Positions 1 through 8,398 of a DNA stretch of 64,000 bases are shown piece after piece. Location of the stretch: assembly GCA_008690995.1 (NCBI GenBank), contig VRMN01000006.1, forward strand, positions 579,501 through 643,500, read 5' to 3'. The stretch comes from Porphyridium purpureum. Lineage: Eukaryota > Rhodophyta > Bangiophyceae > Porphyridiales > Porphyridiaceae. The position numbers and the translations under genes were made by a program. Each line of letters opens with the position of its first letter. Within the stretch, counting starts at the first letter, position 1. The notes beneath the pieces were generated by a model. The model had not been told where the DNA came from, did no database searches, and saw only the letters and a program-made list of their open reading frames with translations.

Positions 1-1000
1 GTGAAATGTACAGGGATGCTGTGTAGCAGTTCCCAATGCGCTTGGCAACCCATGCGCCAGCGTGTACTTTTTGCTCGTACATAGTCTTGGTCGACTCTAG
101 GTATTTGTGCTGGGTGGCACGATCCCAGCACTCTTTGTTGGTACCCGCGTGCTCAGCGAGGGAACCATTGTCTTCCAGGAACGCCAACCGCGCGACCGAC
201 TTGCGCACCAGCTTGTTGAATGGCGCATGGAAGAGCAAGAAATCGACGTCGCTCCCAACATCAAAGGGCCGGCCGAGAAACTTTTCTGCCCTTTGTCTGA
301 AGCGTCCGTAGCAAGTATCTAGAGCGTTGAAGAAGCATGAAAGGGTTTCTTCTCCGAACAGGATCGGGTACTCGCTCGTATCCCCGACCGGTTTGTAAAA
401 GTCGTACGAATGGCCCATCCAGGTCGATCTGAGCGCTGGTTCCAGCACTAGAGCTGCGTTAGGTGCGATGAGCAATGCCACTGCGCCCGCGCCTCCTGTG
501 CAGCGCGCCGGGCCCGGCGCGTACGTTGCGATATCCGCGCACACCACGATGCCAAGCCGGCCATCCCACAACGAGCTCTCCATCCACGCCACCGTGTTGA
601 ACAGCGCAGCCGTGCCACCGTAGCAAGCATTCGTGCAGTCCAGTCCGTCGACTTCACCGTTCCCGGACGCTTCAAACAGCGACATGATCACGCTCTTGAC
701 CGACTTGCTTCGATCGACCGCTGACTCCGTCCCGACCTCGACGCGCCCCACCATTTTCGGGTCGATCCCGTACCGCTCCAGCAGCTGGCTCACCACCGTC
801 AGACTCAGAGAATGCACGTCCTCATTATCATCACAAAAATGCATGCTTTCCTGCCCGAGCCCCGTCACATACTTGCCAGATGACGCCGCGTCGAACCGCT
901 CCAGCTCTTGCATCTGCACGCACAGCCGAGGAACATACACTTGTACCGCTTGAATCCCGACATATTTTGCCCCACCTTGTGGTATACCTCCTGTTTCCAT
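1..1000 (-). CDS. HMGS: Hydroxymethylglutaryl-CoA synthase, C-terminus off the left edge
   Basis: This partial gene encodes the N-terminal 333 residues of HMG-CoA synthase, which condenses acetyl-CoA with acetoacetyl-CoA in the mevalonate pathway. The frame is open from ATG at 1000 to the window edge, with an in-frame stop upstream at 1046-1048. The three catalytic residues of the family are visible: Glu92 in VGTESAVDRSKS, the acyl-accepting Cys126 in DCTNACYGGTAALF and His258 in LFHAPFNKLV. The family is usually 450-520 residues, so about a quarter to a third of the protein lies outside the window. No targeting sequence is evident, so cytosolic action is likely. It is divergently arranged with the polo-like kinase gene, and the two share about 310 bases of promoter DNA. 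Confidence 0.95.
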   Translation of the reverse strand, partial: METGGIPQGGAKYVGIQAVQVYVPRLCVQMQELERFDAASSGKYVTGLGQESMHFCDDNEDVHSLSLTVVSQLLERYGIDPKMVGRVEVGTESAVDRSKSVKSVIMSLFEASGNGEVDGLDCTNACYGGTAALFNTVAWMESSLWDGRLGIVVCADIATYAPGPARCTGGAGAVALLIAPNAALVLEPALRSTWMGHSYDFYKPVGDTSEYPILFGEETLSCFFNALDTCYGRFRQRAEKFLGRPFDVGSDVDFLLFHAPFNKLVRKSVARLAFLEDNGSLAEHAGTNKECWDRATQHKYLESTKTMYEQKVHAGAWVAKRIGNCYTASLYIS

Positions 1001-1309
1001 GGCAGGCGCACCAATCGTGTTTCTCGGAAGCGTCTCAACACGTGTCTATCCGTGGCATGGTGCCTCGACAACCTCTCTCTTCCTTCGTTTCTGTCTTCGC
1101 ACACACGCTCTTGCGATGCACGCGCCGCCCCATTTCGCTTATCGGTTTCTCTCACTCTGATTCATTAGCCGTTCAAACCATTAACTTCCTCGCCCGCACT
1201 GTACCTCCATCGCACTTTTTCAAACATTCGAAAACGTGCGGCAGGGTGGACAGCTTGGGAGCAGAGGCAACCGAGTGGAGACTAGTTTGCGGCATGTTGT
1301 GCGGCGTGA
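1001..1309. promoter_or_regulatory. Divergent promoter region, HMG-CoA synthase / polo-like kinase
   Basis: This gene-free stretch lies between two divergent start codons. It holds the decamer AAACCATTAA at 1175-1184, also found in the divergent promoters near 39.93 kb and 51.80 kb, and an ACTGTAC element at 1198-1204 of the type repeated in other promoters of this window. No TATA box is obvious. Confidence 0.5.
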
Positions 1310-2752
1310 ATGCGCGGCATGGAGGCCCACGCTGGGGCCGCTGCAAGTATGCTTGAATCTCCGCTGGCTCCGGATGATGCCGTCCTTCTTTCGGGAGAGA
1401 AACATGATGCAGCGGGCGAATGGAGCCTGCTCGACTTTGAGCTGCGGACGAAGCTCGGCCATGGGGCGTTTGGGGTTGTGTATGAGGCAGCGGTGTGTGC
1501 GCAGAGTCTGGTGAAAGCTGAGCAGAGGCATTGGCCGCTTGTGAATGCGTGTGTGGCGCTTAAAGTGATTCCACGACACCCACAGAGCGCCGGACGCACG
1601 CCGAGCCGTACGAAGGACGTTGAGCAATATGAATATGCGCGTCGAGTACAGGAAGAGATCGATATTCATAGCGTTATACCGCCCCATCCAAATGTTGTGT
1701 CCTACCTGGCTTCGTTTCAAGATGAGACGAGCATCTACTTGGTCCTGGAACTGTGCAGTGGCGGGTCGGTACAAAGCTACCTCGATGCTCTTTTGCCACC
1801 TGTGCGGACACATCAGCTGCAGCCGAATCACGACACCGAGACTGAAAGGCAGTTGGCCAACTACTGGCGGGATCTTGTGAGCGGCGTGGCGTTTTTGCAT
1901 CGATGCTGTGTCGTACATCGCGACCTCAAGCTGTCCAACCTGCTAATTGACCATCAAGGCACACTCAAGATTGCCGACTTTGGGTCGGCCGCATTTCTGT
2001 ACTCTTCGCAAGACCGCCGCTTTACGCTCGTGGGCACACCAGGGTATATCTCTCCAGAGATCCGTGACGGATATGGGCACGGGTTTGGGTGCGACCTGTA
2101 CTCGATCGGGTGCGTTCTTCATGCGCTCTGGACACGGGGCGAACCGCCCAGCGAAACTGACGCACAGTATACGATTCAGGTGGCCCTTCCAGGCTCTGTG
2201 CGGAGTACCATGTGCGCTCTTTTACAGCCGGATGCAGCACAACGACCAACCGCCGAGCAATTACTTTGCGAACTGGAGCCAAGTCGGAACGGTCATCAGA
2301 AGCACGTGAAAGTACCACTGAGAGACGTCACTGCAGACGTGGCAAACACGCAGAATAGGAACTCTTCTACAGCCACTCGCGACACGCAGTCGTGCTCGTC
2401 TATCGACCCAACCGCTGTGCGCTTGGGCAGCGACGGGGTGGTGGCCATACCAGGTTTGGGATGGGCGTCCCGGCTGAAGAGGGGAGATATTTGGCTCGGG
2501 ATCGATGGCCCCATGGCGGTTTCAGTCGTGGTCTCAGCGAATGGCAAGTATATGACCTTCTTCGCGGGTGCGGATGTGGACGCTCACGGAGTGCCGGTGT
2601 GGATTCCTGAGCTGGACACCCGTTTCAGAATACGTGACCTGCTGTGTTGTCCGGACGCGCCGCTTCGAGAATTCGTGTCGCAGCGGTTGAAAGCCGTCAA
2701 GCTGTTCAGCCGAAACTTGACGTATCAGCTCAGTACTGATGAGCGCTCATGA
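1310..2752 (+). CDS. Polo-like (PLK4/SAK-like) serine/threonine kinase with a C-terminal polo box
   Basis: A 480-residue protein kinase. The glycine loop LGHGAFGVVYEA is at about 49-60, the catalytic Lys is in CVALKVI (85), the helix-C Glu is in RRVQEEIDIH, HRDLKLSN is at 203-210, DFGSA at 223-227 and TPGYISPE at 243-250. The wording of the kinase domain (RVQEEIDIH, IYLVLELC, HRDLKLSNLLI, TLVGTPGYISPEI) is closest in my memory to PLK4/SAK. After a Ser/Thr-rich linker, residues 378-470 look like a polo box: GLGWASRLKRGDIWLGIDG, a strand-rich middle, then a long helix LREFVSQRLKAVKLFSRNL. In other lineages PLK4 drives centriole duplication and other PLKs act in mitosis, but red algae have no centrioles, so a spindle-pole or cytokinesis role is more likely. 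Kinase call is firm; polo-family placement is by eye. Confidence 0.85.
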   Translation: MRGMEAHAGAAASMLESPLAPDDAVLLSGEKHDAAGEWSLLDFELRTKLGHGAFGVVYEAAVCAQSLVKAEQRHWPLVNACVALKVIPRHPQSAGRTPSRTKDVEQYEYARRVQEEIDIHSVIPPHPNVVSYLASFQDETSIYLVLELCSGGSVQSYLDALLPPVRTHQLQPNHDTETERQLANYWRDLVSGVAFLHRCCVVHRDLKLSNLLIDHQGTLKIADFGSAAFLYSSQDRRFTLVGTPGYISPEIRDGYGHGFGCDLYSIGCVLHALWTRGEPPSETDAQYTIQVALPGSVRSTMCALLQPDAAQRPTAEQLLCELEPSRNGHQKHVKVPLRDVTADVANTQNRNSSTATRDTQSCSSIDPTAVRLGSDGVVAIPGLGWASRLKRGDIWLGIDGPMAVSVVVSANGKYMTFFAGADVDAHGVPVWIPELDTRFRIRDLLCCPDAPLREFVSQRLKAVKLFSRNLTYQLSTDERS

Positions 2753-2958
2753 TCGCGCCCGGCGTCTCTGACGCGGGCCATGTAATACTGCAAAACTTGT
2801 ATATTTAGTTGAAGACATTCACATGTTTGCCACGAAAAGCATGGCACAAGGCTCCGCGGAACGCAACCATCGCATTGGTATGCAGTCATGACACAGCCAG
2901 TGCACGACTTTACGCGTCTCCTGCCATAGTTAAATAAATGGGACTCCGCAAGTCCCGC

Positions 2959-4221
2959 TCAAGAACCGACGTGCACTTTGATGCTTTGACCTTGGCGTGA
3001 GCAGCATGACATCAGACACTGCCTTCCATCCTCCGACTCGCATTGGTCGCACATGCGGAACCAAGGATGCTCCAGAAGCTCGCGCGCGCTGGGGCGCTGA
3101 CTCGGATCGAACTGGAGCATTCGCGAGACCAGGTCGCGTCCCTCGGCTGAGACGTCGACCCACTCATCTTCCCAAATCTTGACGCCCATGCGTACCTGCG
3201 CAATTAGCCGGCTGATGCTTCCTGTCAAAGAGTACGGCAGCTTTTTCAGCAGCAGCAGGTACGCAATGATACCGATGGCCCAAATGTCACACGCGGCATA
3301 GTTGAAAATGCGGCGAAAGATAACTTCTGGCGCTGCGTAGAACGCTGTCCCCACGCTCCCCTCGCGGTAGATTTGGAAGCTCGACTTGGCCTTTGGGTCA
3401 AACAGGCACGCGCTGCCGAAATCGAGTAGCCGCAAGCCATGCGGGTCTGCCGGGCTACTTGCAAACATCAAGTTTTCGGGTTTGATGTCACGATGCGCGA
3501 CGCCGTTCTCGTGCAGTGTCCTTACAGCAAGAAGAATATGGCGCAAAACCCGCGACGTCGCCTTTTCCGTACTAAATGCATTATTCACCATGCTGTTGTG
3601 GAGCTCGCCGCCGCTCATTTTCTCCATAACCAAGTAGACTGACATGGCATCCTCCCAGACCTCGTACACTTTGACCAGGCCGTGAGTGATGGCGCCCGGG
3701 CCCAGGCTCCATGTAAGATCATGCACGCGGCATTCGGTGAGAATGTCGCTCACTAGCGTGCACGACTTATCCACCACCTTGACGGCAACCACATCGGGTG
3801 CCACTGCCGCCGCCGTGCGGGCCGTATCGCGTGGCGCGTACGAGCTCCTCACGGCCGAATAGACTGCTGCCGTCGCGCCCTTGCCGAGGCACTTTTCCAG
3901 TGCCCAGAACTCGTGAATATTTCCCTCGCACAGCAAGCCGCACGTCTCGCGGCTCAGCACAGGCGCCGCGGCCTTGACCATGCCTTCCAGCCGCTCTGCT
4001 TTTGCTTGTTGCTGGTGCTGGTGTTGCAGCTGGAGCTGCTGCTCGCGCTGCTGATGCGTCTCCGGATGCTGCTCTTGTTGACACTGCCTCACTTCACTGT
4101 ACAGCGCTCCCACGCTCGCGTCTACAAACTGCGCGCCGTTCTCTTCCTCGCACTCATGCTCCTCCTCCCTGTGTACCGGCCGCACATGCTGTCGCAACGA
4201 CATTCGCCGGTCATACCTCAT
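2959..4221 (-). CDS. CAMK-family serine/threonine kinase with Gln-rich N-terminus, no EF hands
   Basis: A protein kinase of about 420 residues. The first 90 or so residues are Gln/His/Glu-rich and look like a coiled or disordered region. The kinase domain follows with LGKGATAAVYSAV, the catalytic Lys in VVAVKVVDK, HRDIKPENLM, DFGSACLF and the APE motif, and ends with a typical CAMK C-lobe (DLVSRMLQFDPSQRPSARE, then HPWF). This resembles calcium-dependent kinases, but no EF-hand loops or clear calmodulin-binding helix follow, and the protein ends about 30 residues after the domain with a Cys-containing tail. The longest frame begins at TTG (4242); I chose the first ATG at 4221, and a second ATG lies at 4203. 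It converges with the polo-like kinase gene with about 200 bases between the stops. Confidence 0.88.
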   Translation of the reverse strand: MRYDRRMSLRQHVRPVHREEEHECEEENGAQFVDASVGALYSEVRQCQQEQHPETHQQREQQLQLQHQHQQQAKAERLEGMVKAAAPVLSRETCGLLCEGNIHEFWALEKCLGKGATAAVYSAVRSSYAPRDTARTAAAVAPDVVAVKVVDKSCTLVSDILTECRVHDLTWSLGPGAITHGLVKVYEVWEDAMSVYLVMEKMSGGELHNSMVNNAFSTEKATSRVLRHILLAVRTLHENGVAHRDIKPENLMFASSPADPHGLRLLDFGSACLFDPKAKSSFQIYREGSVGTAFYAAPEVIFRRIFNYAACDIWAIGIIAYLLLLKKLPYSLTGSISRLIAQVRMGVKIWEDEWVDVSAEGRDLVSRMLQFDPSQRPSARELLEHPWFRMCDQCESEDGRQCLMSCCSRQGQSIKVHVGS

Positions 4222-5126
4222 CCCAATCACAGCGCCCCACAATCCGGCAAGTCCCTCTCTCTTCCTTCCTTCCTTTAACCCTCTTCGGGTTACAACAACG
4301 CTGGGCTAGAAAACGGCGAGCGCCGCGCAACGTTGACGGGCGCACGCGGAAGTTGCTTTCACGCGCTCTTCGCGCAACCACCACTGACAACCAGCCACAC
4401 AAAGACACACCCACACACACTCTCTCTCTTTCACTCCCACCTCTATTACAACCTTATTCACCTTCCTGCCTGGACACATTCTGACGTGACCACCCGCTCA
4501 ACAACCCCCCCCGATAAAGAAATAAAATAATAAAATAATTCATCAATTAATAATTATCAATTAAAAATAGAATCCGTGCCAAACATATCACAAAACGGCA
4601 TGAAAACGTCGGGACGGAAACACAGTGCGTGTTGCGCACTGTACACTACTGCGTTTGTGGTGCAGGTTGGGCGTACACCAACACCGCGAGGGTGTCTATT
4701 AAAACGGGCGTGTTTTACTAGAACATGATGAATGGAGGTACTGAGAGGTACAGTTTGTGCAGAAGTGGGCGGCGGTGTATGAGACGTGTATGTTTTGGGG
4801 TGGTTGGGGTATTCGGACGACGCGCTGAGATTGCACGTGGCGGTTTGGGCGCGCGCCAGTGGTCTGTGTGGAATGCGGACGCGTGAAGCGTCGAAAGTGC
4901 GTCATGAGTGTCGGTTCTGCCAGTTTCACGCGGTTTACATGTCGGCTAAGTTTAGCGTGTCCGGTAGCTGGAAATGGTCAGCCGCCCAGCGCATCGGGCT
5001 CGCGTGCAACTCACGATGGTGATATGCGCTGCTTGCCGCGCGCGGTAGAAACCGCGACGTGGGGCGAGCAATGGCGGCCCACTCGCGCGTGCGCACGGTT
5101 GCGAAGCGTCTTCGTCATGTCGTCGT
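4222..5126. other. Intergenic region upstream of the CAMK-type kinase
   Basis: About 0.9 kb without a convincing gene. It contains a CT/CA-rich tract at 4410-4450, which reads as GA-rich in the sense of the kinase gene, an AT-rich stretch at 4510-4570, and the promoter-type elements ACTGTAC at 4638-4644 and GGTACAGT at 4747-4754. The right-hand part is presumably the 3' untranslated region of eIF3e. Confidence 0.5.
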
Positions 5127-6650
5127 CTAAGAACGTGGGATGTACTGCACAGAAGAATAGGTTGGAAACTGTTCTTGCCACCTAGTACGCGCCCTGCCAC
5201 TGGCCGTAGACGCCGTGGTCGCGCCCGCTTCCTCCACCGCCACCACCGCCGCCGCCACCGCCGCGCCCGCCCGCCGGGATCCGCCGCGCCACTGCTTACC
5301 GCCCCGCTGGTTGTCGCCGTACCCGCCGTCGCGCCGGTCGTACCCGTTCACCAGGCCGTTTGTTCTAAGCGTCAGGTTCTTCGTCAAGTCGGTCACCTGC
5401 TCGTACACGCTTGGCGTGCTCATCCGCATCAGTACCTGGTTCTTCTCCGAGTCAATCTTTGCATCGAGCTTGGCGTTACGCACCAGGTTCACGACCCACC
5501 GCTCCGCGGACTCACGGTCCATGTTGAGCTTGCTCGCCAACATGTCGATATCAATGCATTGGTGTATGCGACAATAAGTCTCGAAAATGGTGAGTCGCGC
5601 GTTTTCCACAAACTCGTCCACAACACCCACCAAAAAGTAGTCATGCTTGAGCGTCTCCTCGCATCTTTTCAGAGTGTCTTGCGCTCCTTCAAAGTCAAAG
5701 TTGACATACAAGCACTCCACAAACTGCGTGATGGGGTCTTGATAATTGTGCAGCTCCTCCTTGACGACGCGGATCAAATCCTTCAGAATGCCGCGCCGTC
5801 CCTTGTTGACTATCACCACCGCAGTCAAGTAGCGCAAGATATGCGGACAATTGGTCTGGATCGTGTTCAAATACGCGTCCGACAAGAACATATCTATCAT
5901 TTGGCTAGGGCCTTCCGGATGGCCGAAGAAAACAAAGAGCGACCAGTGGATCAGCCACGTGCGCTGCTGCAAGATTTGCAGCGGGTTCAGCGCCAGGTCT
6001 GAGCTCGGCCGAGTGCCCGCCTGACCATCAATCACTTCACGGATGGCGGCAATATCTTCGAGCGCCAAATCCCACTCACCATTAAGTATGCTGGCCGCGA
6101 GCTTTCCCCACAGCGCGTAGAACTCCCTTTCCGGATTCACACCATTGCTGAGAATGCGGTACACAGACAGGTAGTCTGCTGCGCTCAAGTAGTCGCCCAC
6201 GTCGAACTGAAATTTCGCATAGTCGTACAGCGACTCGAGCACGTCCCGCGTGATCCCATAGCGCTCGCCGAGCGTTTCCATGTTGAACTGGTTGGAATCC
6301 CTTAGTTCTTGCACCAGCGCGTCGTCACCCATCACCCTAAACAGGGGCTCGCATTCCTCCTGCAGCGTCTGCAGCACCACCAGCACCTTGCCTCGATGTT
6401 TGAGCATTTCTTGCGGCGGCTCCGCGCCGTCGTGCAACTGCTTGTAGATATCCATGGCAAAATCGACCATGTTTGTCTTTTCGAGGAGATCCAGCTTTGC
6501 CCTGAGCAAATCCTTGACGTCAAACTGGCCCTCCATGCTGGGATGGCCCTCCATAAACTCCACCAATGGAAACACCAGATGCCGATCCAAGTACTGTGCC
6601 AGCACCGGCGTCAAATCATTCTGACTCGTCGCCATGCCGGGCACCGCCAT
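5127..6650 (-). CDS. eIF3e: Translation initiation factor eIF3 subunit e (PCI domain), C-terminal frame doubtful
   Basis: A 507-residue frame encoding eIF3e/INT6, a scaffold subunit of the eIF3 complex that helps recruit mRNA to the 40S ribosome. The N-terminus has the family signature (LAQYLDRHLVFPLVEFMEG, then KLDLLEKTNMVDFAMDIYKQL), followed by helical repeats and a C-terminal PCI winged-helix part (residues of the type IDIDMLASKLNMDRESAERW). Start ATG is at 6650, with an alternative Met six codons in. The last 45 or so residues are suspicious. In the annotated frame they are Ala/Val-rich, but shifting frame near 5275 gives a Gly-rich run followed by SGRDHGVYGQWQGAY and a stop at 5182, which looks far more natural. 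The true 3' end may therefore be 5182 with a one- or two-base error or real indel near 5275. Confidence 0.92.
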   Translation of the reverse strand: MAVPGMATSQNDLTPVLAQYLDRHLVFPLVEFMEGHPSMEGQFDVKDLLRAKLDLLEKTNMVDFAMDIYKQLHDGAEPPQEMLKHRGKVLVVLQTLQEECEPLFRVMGDDALVQELRDSNQFNMETLGERYGITRDVLESLYDYAKFQFDVGDYLSAADYLSVYRILSNGVNPEREFYALWGKLAASILNGEWDLALEDIAAIREVIDGQAGTRPSSDLALNPLQILQQRTWLIHWSLFVFFGHPEGPSQMIDMFLSDAYLNTIQTNCPHILRYLTAVVIVNKGRRGILKDLIRVVKEELHNYQDPITQFVECLYVNFDFEGAQDTLKRCEETLKHDYFLVGVVDEFVENARLTIFETYCRIHQCIDIDMLASKLNMDRESAERWVVNLVRNAKLDAKIDSEKNQVLMRMSTPSVYEQVTDLTKNLTLRTNGLVNGYDRRDGGYGDNQRGGKQWRGGSRRAGAAVAAAVVAVEEAGATTASTASGRARTRWQEQFPTYSSVQYIPRS

Positions 6651-6949
6651 CCGCTATGCCAAACAAGCGCTACTCGTGTGCGCGCCGGGTGCGCTTTCCC
6701 TTTCAACGCGCGTCCTCTCCCTGCGTGCCGCCGCTTTGCGGTGACGCAGCCTCGCTCGTTCTCCTTTCTTCCTCTTCCTCCTCCTCGGTGCACCGGCCGG
6801 GCAAAACCGACTCGCTGCGTGTGGCGGTACAGTCCCGTTCTAGGGTTAGTTAGAATGAGGGTTATGACTTGGTTAGATTGAGGGTTTAGGAAAGCGCCCA
6901 CTTGACGTGGTCGACCGCTTAGGAGAGACGAGAAGGGCGAGTTGGCAGT
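6651..6949. promoter_or_regulatory. Divergent promoter, eIF3e / tRNase Z, with telo-box-like repeats
   Basis: A 300-base shared promoter. GGTACAGT lies at 6826-6833. Two copies of GTTAGAWTGAGGGTT lie at 6849-6863 and 6872-6886, 23 bases apart, and the second continues into AGGGTTTAGG, similar to the plant telo-box found in promoters of translation genes. One more copy of the 15-mer occurs in the ribosomal protein uS3 promoter at 46068-46082. Confidence 0.55.
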
Positions 6950-8308
6950 ATGACATGGGCTCGCTGCGGCGCCCATGCTGCAGCATCTGCCACTGCTGCC
7001 ACTGCACATGCTGCGACTTACGCTGCTGACAAGTGGGCAGCTGCCTCGTCTCGGAACGCATGGGCTAGGAGGTGGTTTTCGCGGCACCACGGACCGCGAC
7101 TTGTGGCAGGACGAAGCTTTCATGATTGTAGCTGGGAATGCGGCGCGGCTCAGGCCCTGAGAAGCAGGCATGCTGGACAGGCGAGGCGGTCGTGCAGTAT
7201 GGAAGCACGTTCTGTACTGGATGAGCATCAGGGAAACGCGCCGCTCGAAGTGATCTTGCTGGGAACTTCTTCGAGCAATGTGACGGCGTCACGATTTCAG
7301 TCCTGCACGGCGGTGCGCTTCCCAGACCACTCACGAGCTGAAGCTGAAGCTGGGGAGAGCGGGCATGCGGTGAGTCATTCAAAGTATCGCACATGGCTCG
7401 TGGACGTAGGATGGGGTGTTCTGGAGCAGTTTCGCAGGCTAAACGGCTATATTGATGTGTTGGAAGTCGACAAAATTTTCATCACCCATTTCCATGGCGA
7501 CCATATCAATGGCCTGGAACACTTTCTCGTCGCACAGGACTCAGCATGCAAGGCGCGCGGGCTGGCTCAGCACAGATTGCAGATTGTGGGTCCTTTGGGC
7601 ATCAAGGCATTTACACAGGAAGTGGTTGCAGCCGTGTGTGGGCACGATTGCCGACTCGACTTGCAGTTTTTGGAGCTTCAGACAAGGCTGTCCAAGGCGC
7701 GTTGGAGTCAAATTTCGTCTCTTATGCGAAATGTTCGCATAGGAGACGTGTTTAGCGCGAATCAAAAGTCCGGGACAGACCAATCCTTTGCTTCTCAGTC
7801 GCGGAGAATTGCTCCCCTTGACGGCTTGGCGCAAGTCGTCGGCAAGAGCCTCGCGGGAAGGGCCCCGCGCGCACTTTTTGATGTGCTGGAAGAAGGGTCT
7901 GAGTTCCGCGTTCGCGTTCGTGCCGCCGAAGTGGAGCACTCGATTGAGTCGATCGGGTATGCTATGGAATTCCATCGACCCATGCAGGACACACCGCCTC
8001 GCAAAATCGCCATCATCGGAGACACAAGGAACCCAGACGCTATGGTCTCATTGGTTCAGGACTGTGACTTGCTCATTCACGAGTGTAGCTTTCCGGCGCA
8101 CTTGATCGAAATAGCAAGAAGAAAGGGTCATTCGTGCACCACCTCTGCGGCCCAGTTTGCGTCAAAGGTCGGTGCAAAGTGTCTTGTGCTCAATCATATT
8201 GCACCACAGCTCGCATTCTTTCCGGCGGTGCATGCTGCAGGAGAAGTGAGCAGGCATTTCAGCAATCCGTTCTACTTTGCAGTCGATATGATGTGCTTGC
8301 GGGTGTAG
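6950..8308 (+). CDS. tRNase Z (ribonuclease Z, short form), probably organellar
   Basis: A metallo-beta-lactamase-fold endonuclease of 452 residues that removes 3' trailers from precursor tRNAs. The zinc motif THFHGDHINGLEHF is at 179-192. The domain begins about residue 99 (LEVILLGTSSS) and ends with the family's IHECSF, KGHSCTTSAAQFA and LNHIAP motifs. The usual short-form length is 300-360 residues; the extra 85 or so N-terminal residues are rich in Ala, Ser, Arg and Trp with almost no acidic residues, as in an organellar transit peptide. An internal ATG at 7199 (MEARSVLDEHQG) could give a cytosolic/nuclear form from the same gene. The gene is divergent from eIF3e and shares its promoter. 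Family call is firm; targeting is inferred. Confidence 0.93.
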   Translation: MTWARCGAHAAASATAATAHAATYAADKWAAASSRNAWARRWFSRHHGPRLVAGRSFHDCSWECGAAQALRSRHAGQARRSCSMEARSVLDEHQGNAPLEVILLGTSSSNVTASRFQSCTAVRFPDHSRAEAEAGESGHAVSHSKYRTWLVDVGWGVLEQFRRLNGYIDVLEVDKIFITHFHGDHINGLEHFLVAQDSACKARGLAQHRLQIVGPLGIKAFTQEVVAAVCGHDCRLDLQFLELQTRLSKARWSQISSLMRNVRIGDVFSANQKSGTDQSFASQSRRIAPLDGLAQVVGKSLAGRAPRALFDVLEEGSEFRVRVRAAEVEHSIESIGYAMEFHRPMQDTPPRKIAIIGDTRNPDAMVSLVQDCDLLIHECSFPAHLIEIARRKGHSCTTSAAQFASKVGAKCLVLNHIAPQLAFFPAVHAAGEVSRHFSNPFYFAVDMMCLRV

Positions 8309-8398
8309 ATCTTGTTGATAGGGCGCTGGACACAAAGCAATAGAGCGAGCACGCAACCAGTCAGGCTCGCGTACGGATGGGGATCACGAAATTGGTAC

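Noticed and set aside
5175-6002. 275-codon plus-strand frame opposite eIF3e
   Set aside because: A shadow of eIF3e; His/Arg-rich and without any recognisable domain.
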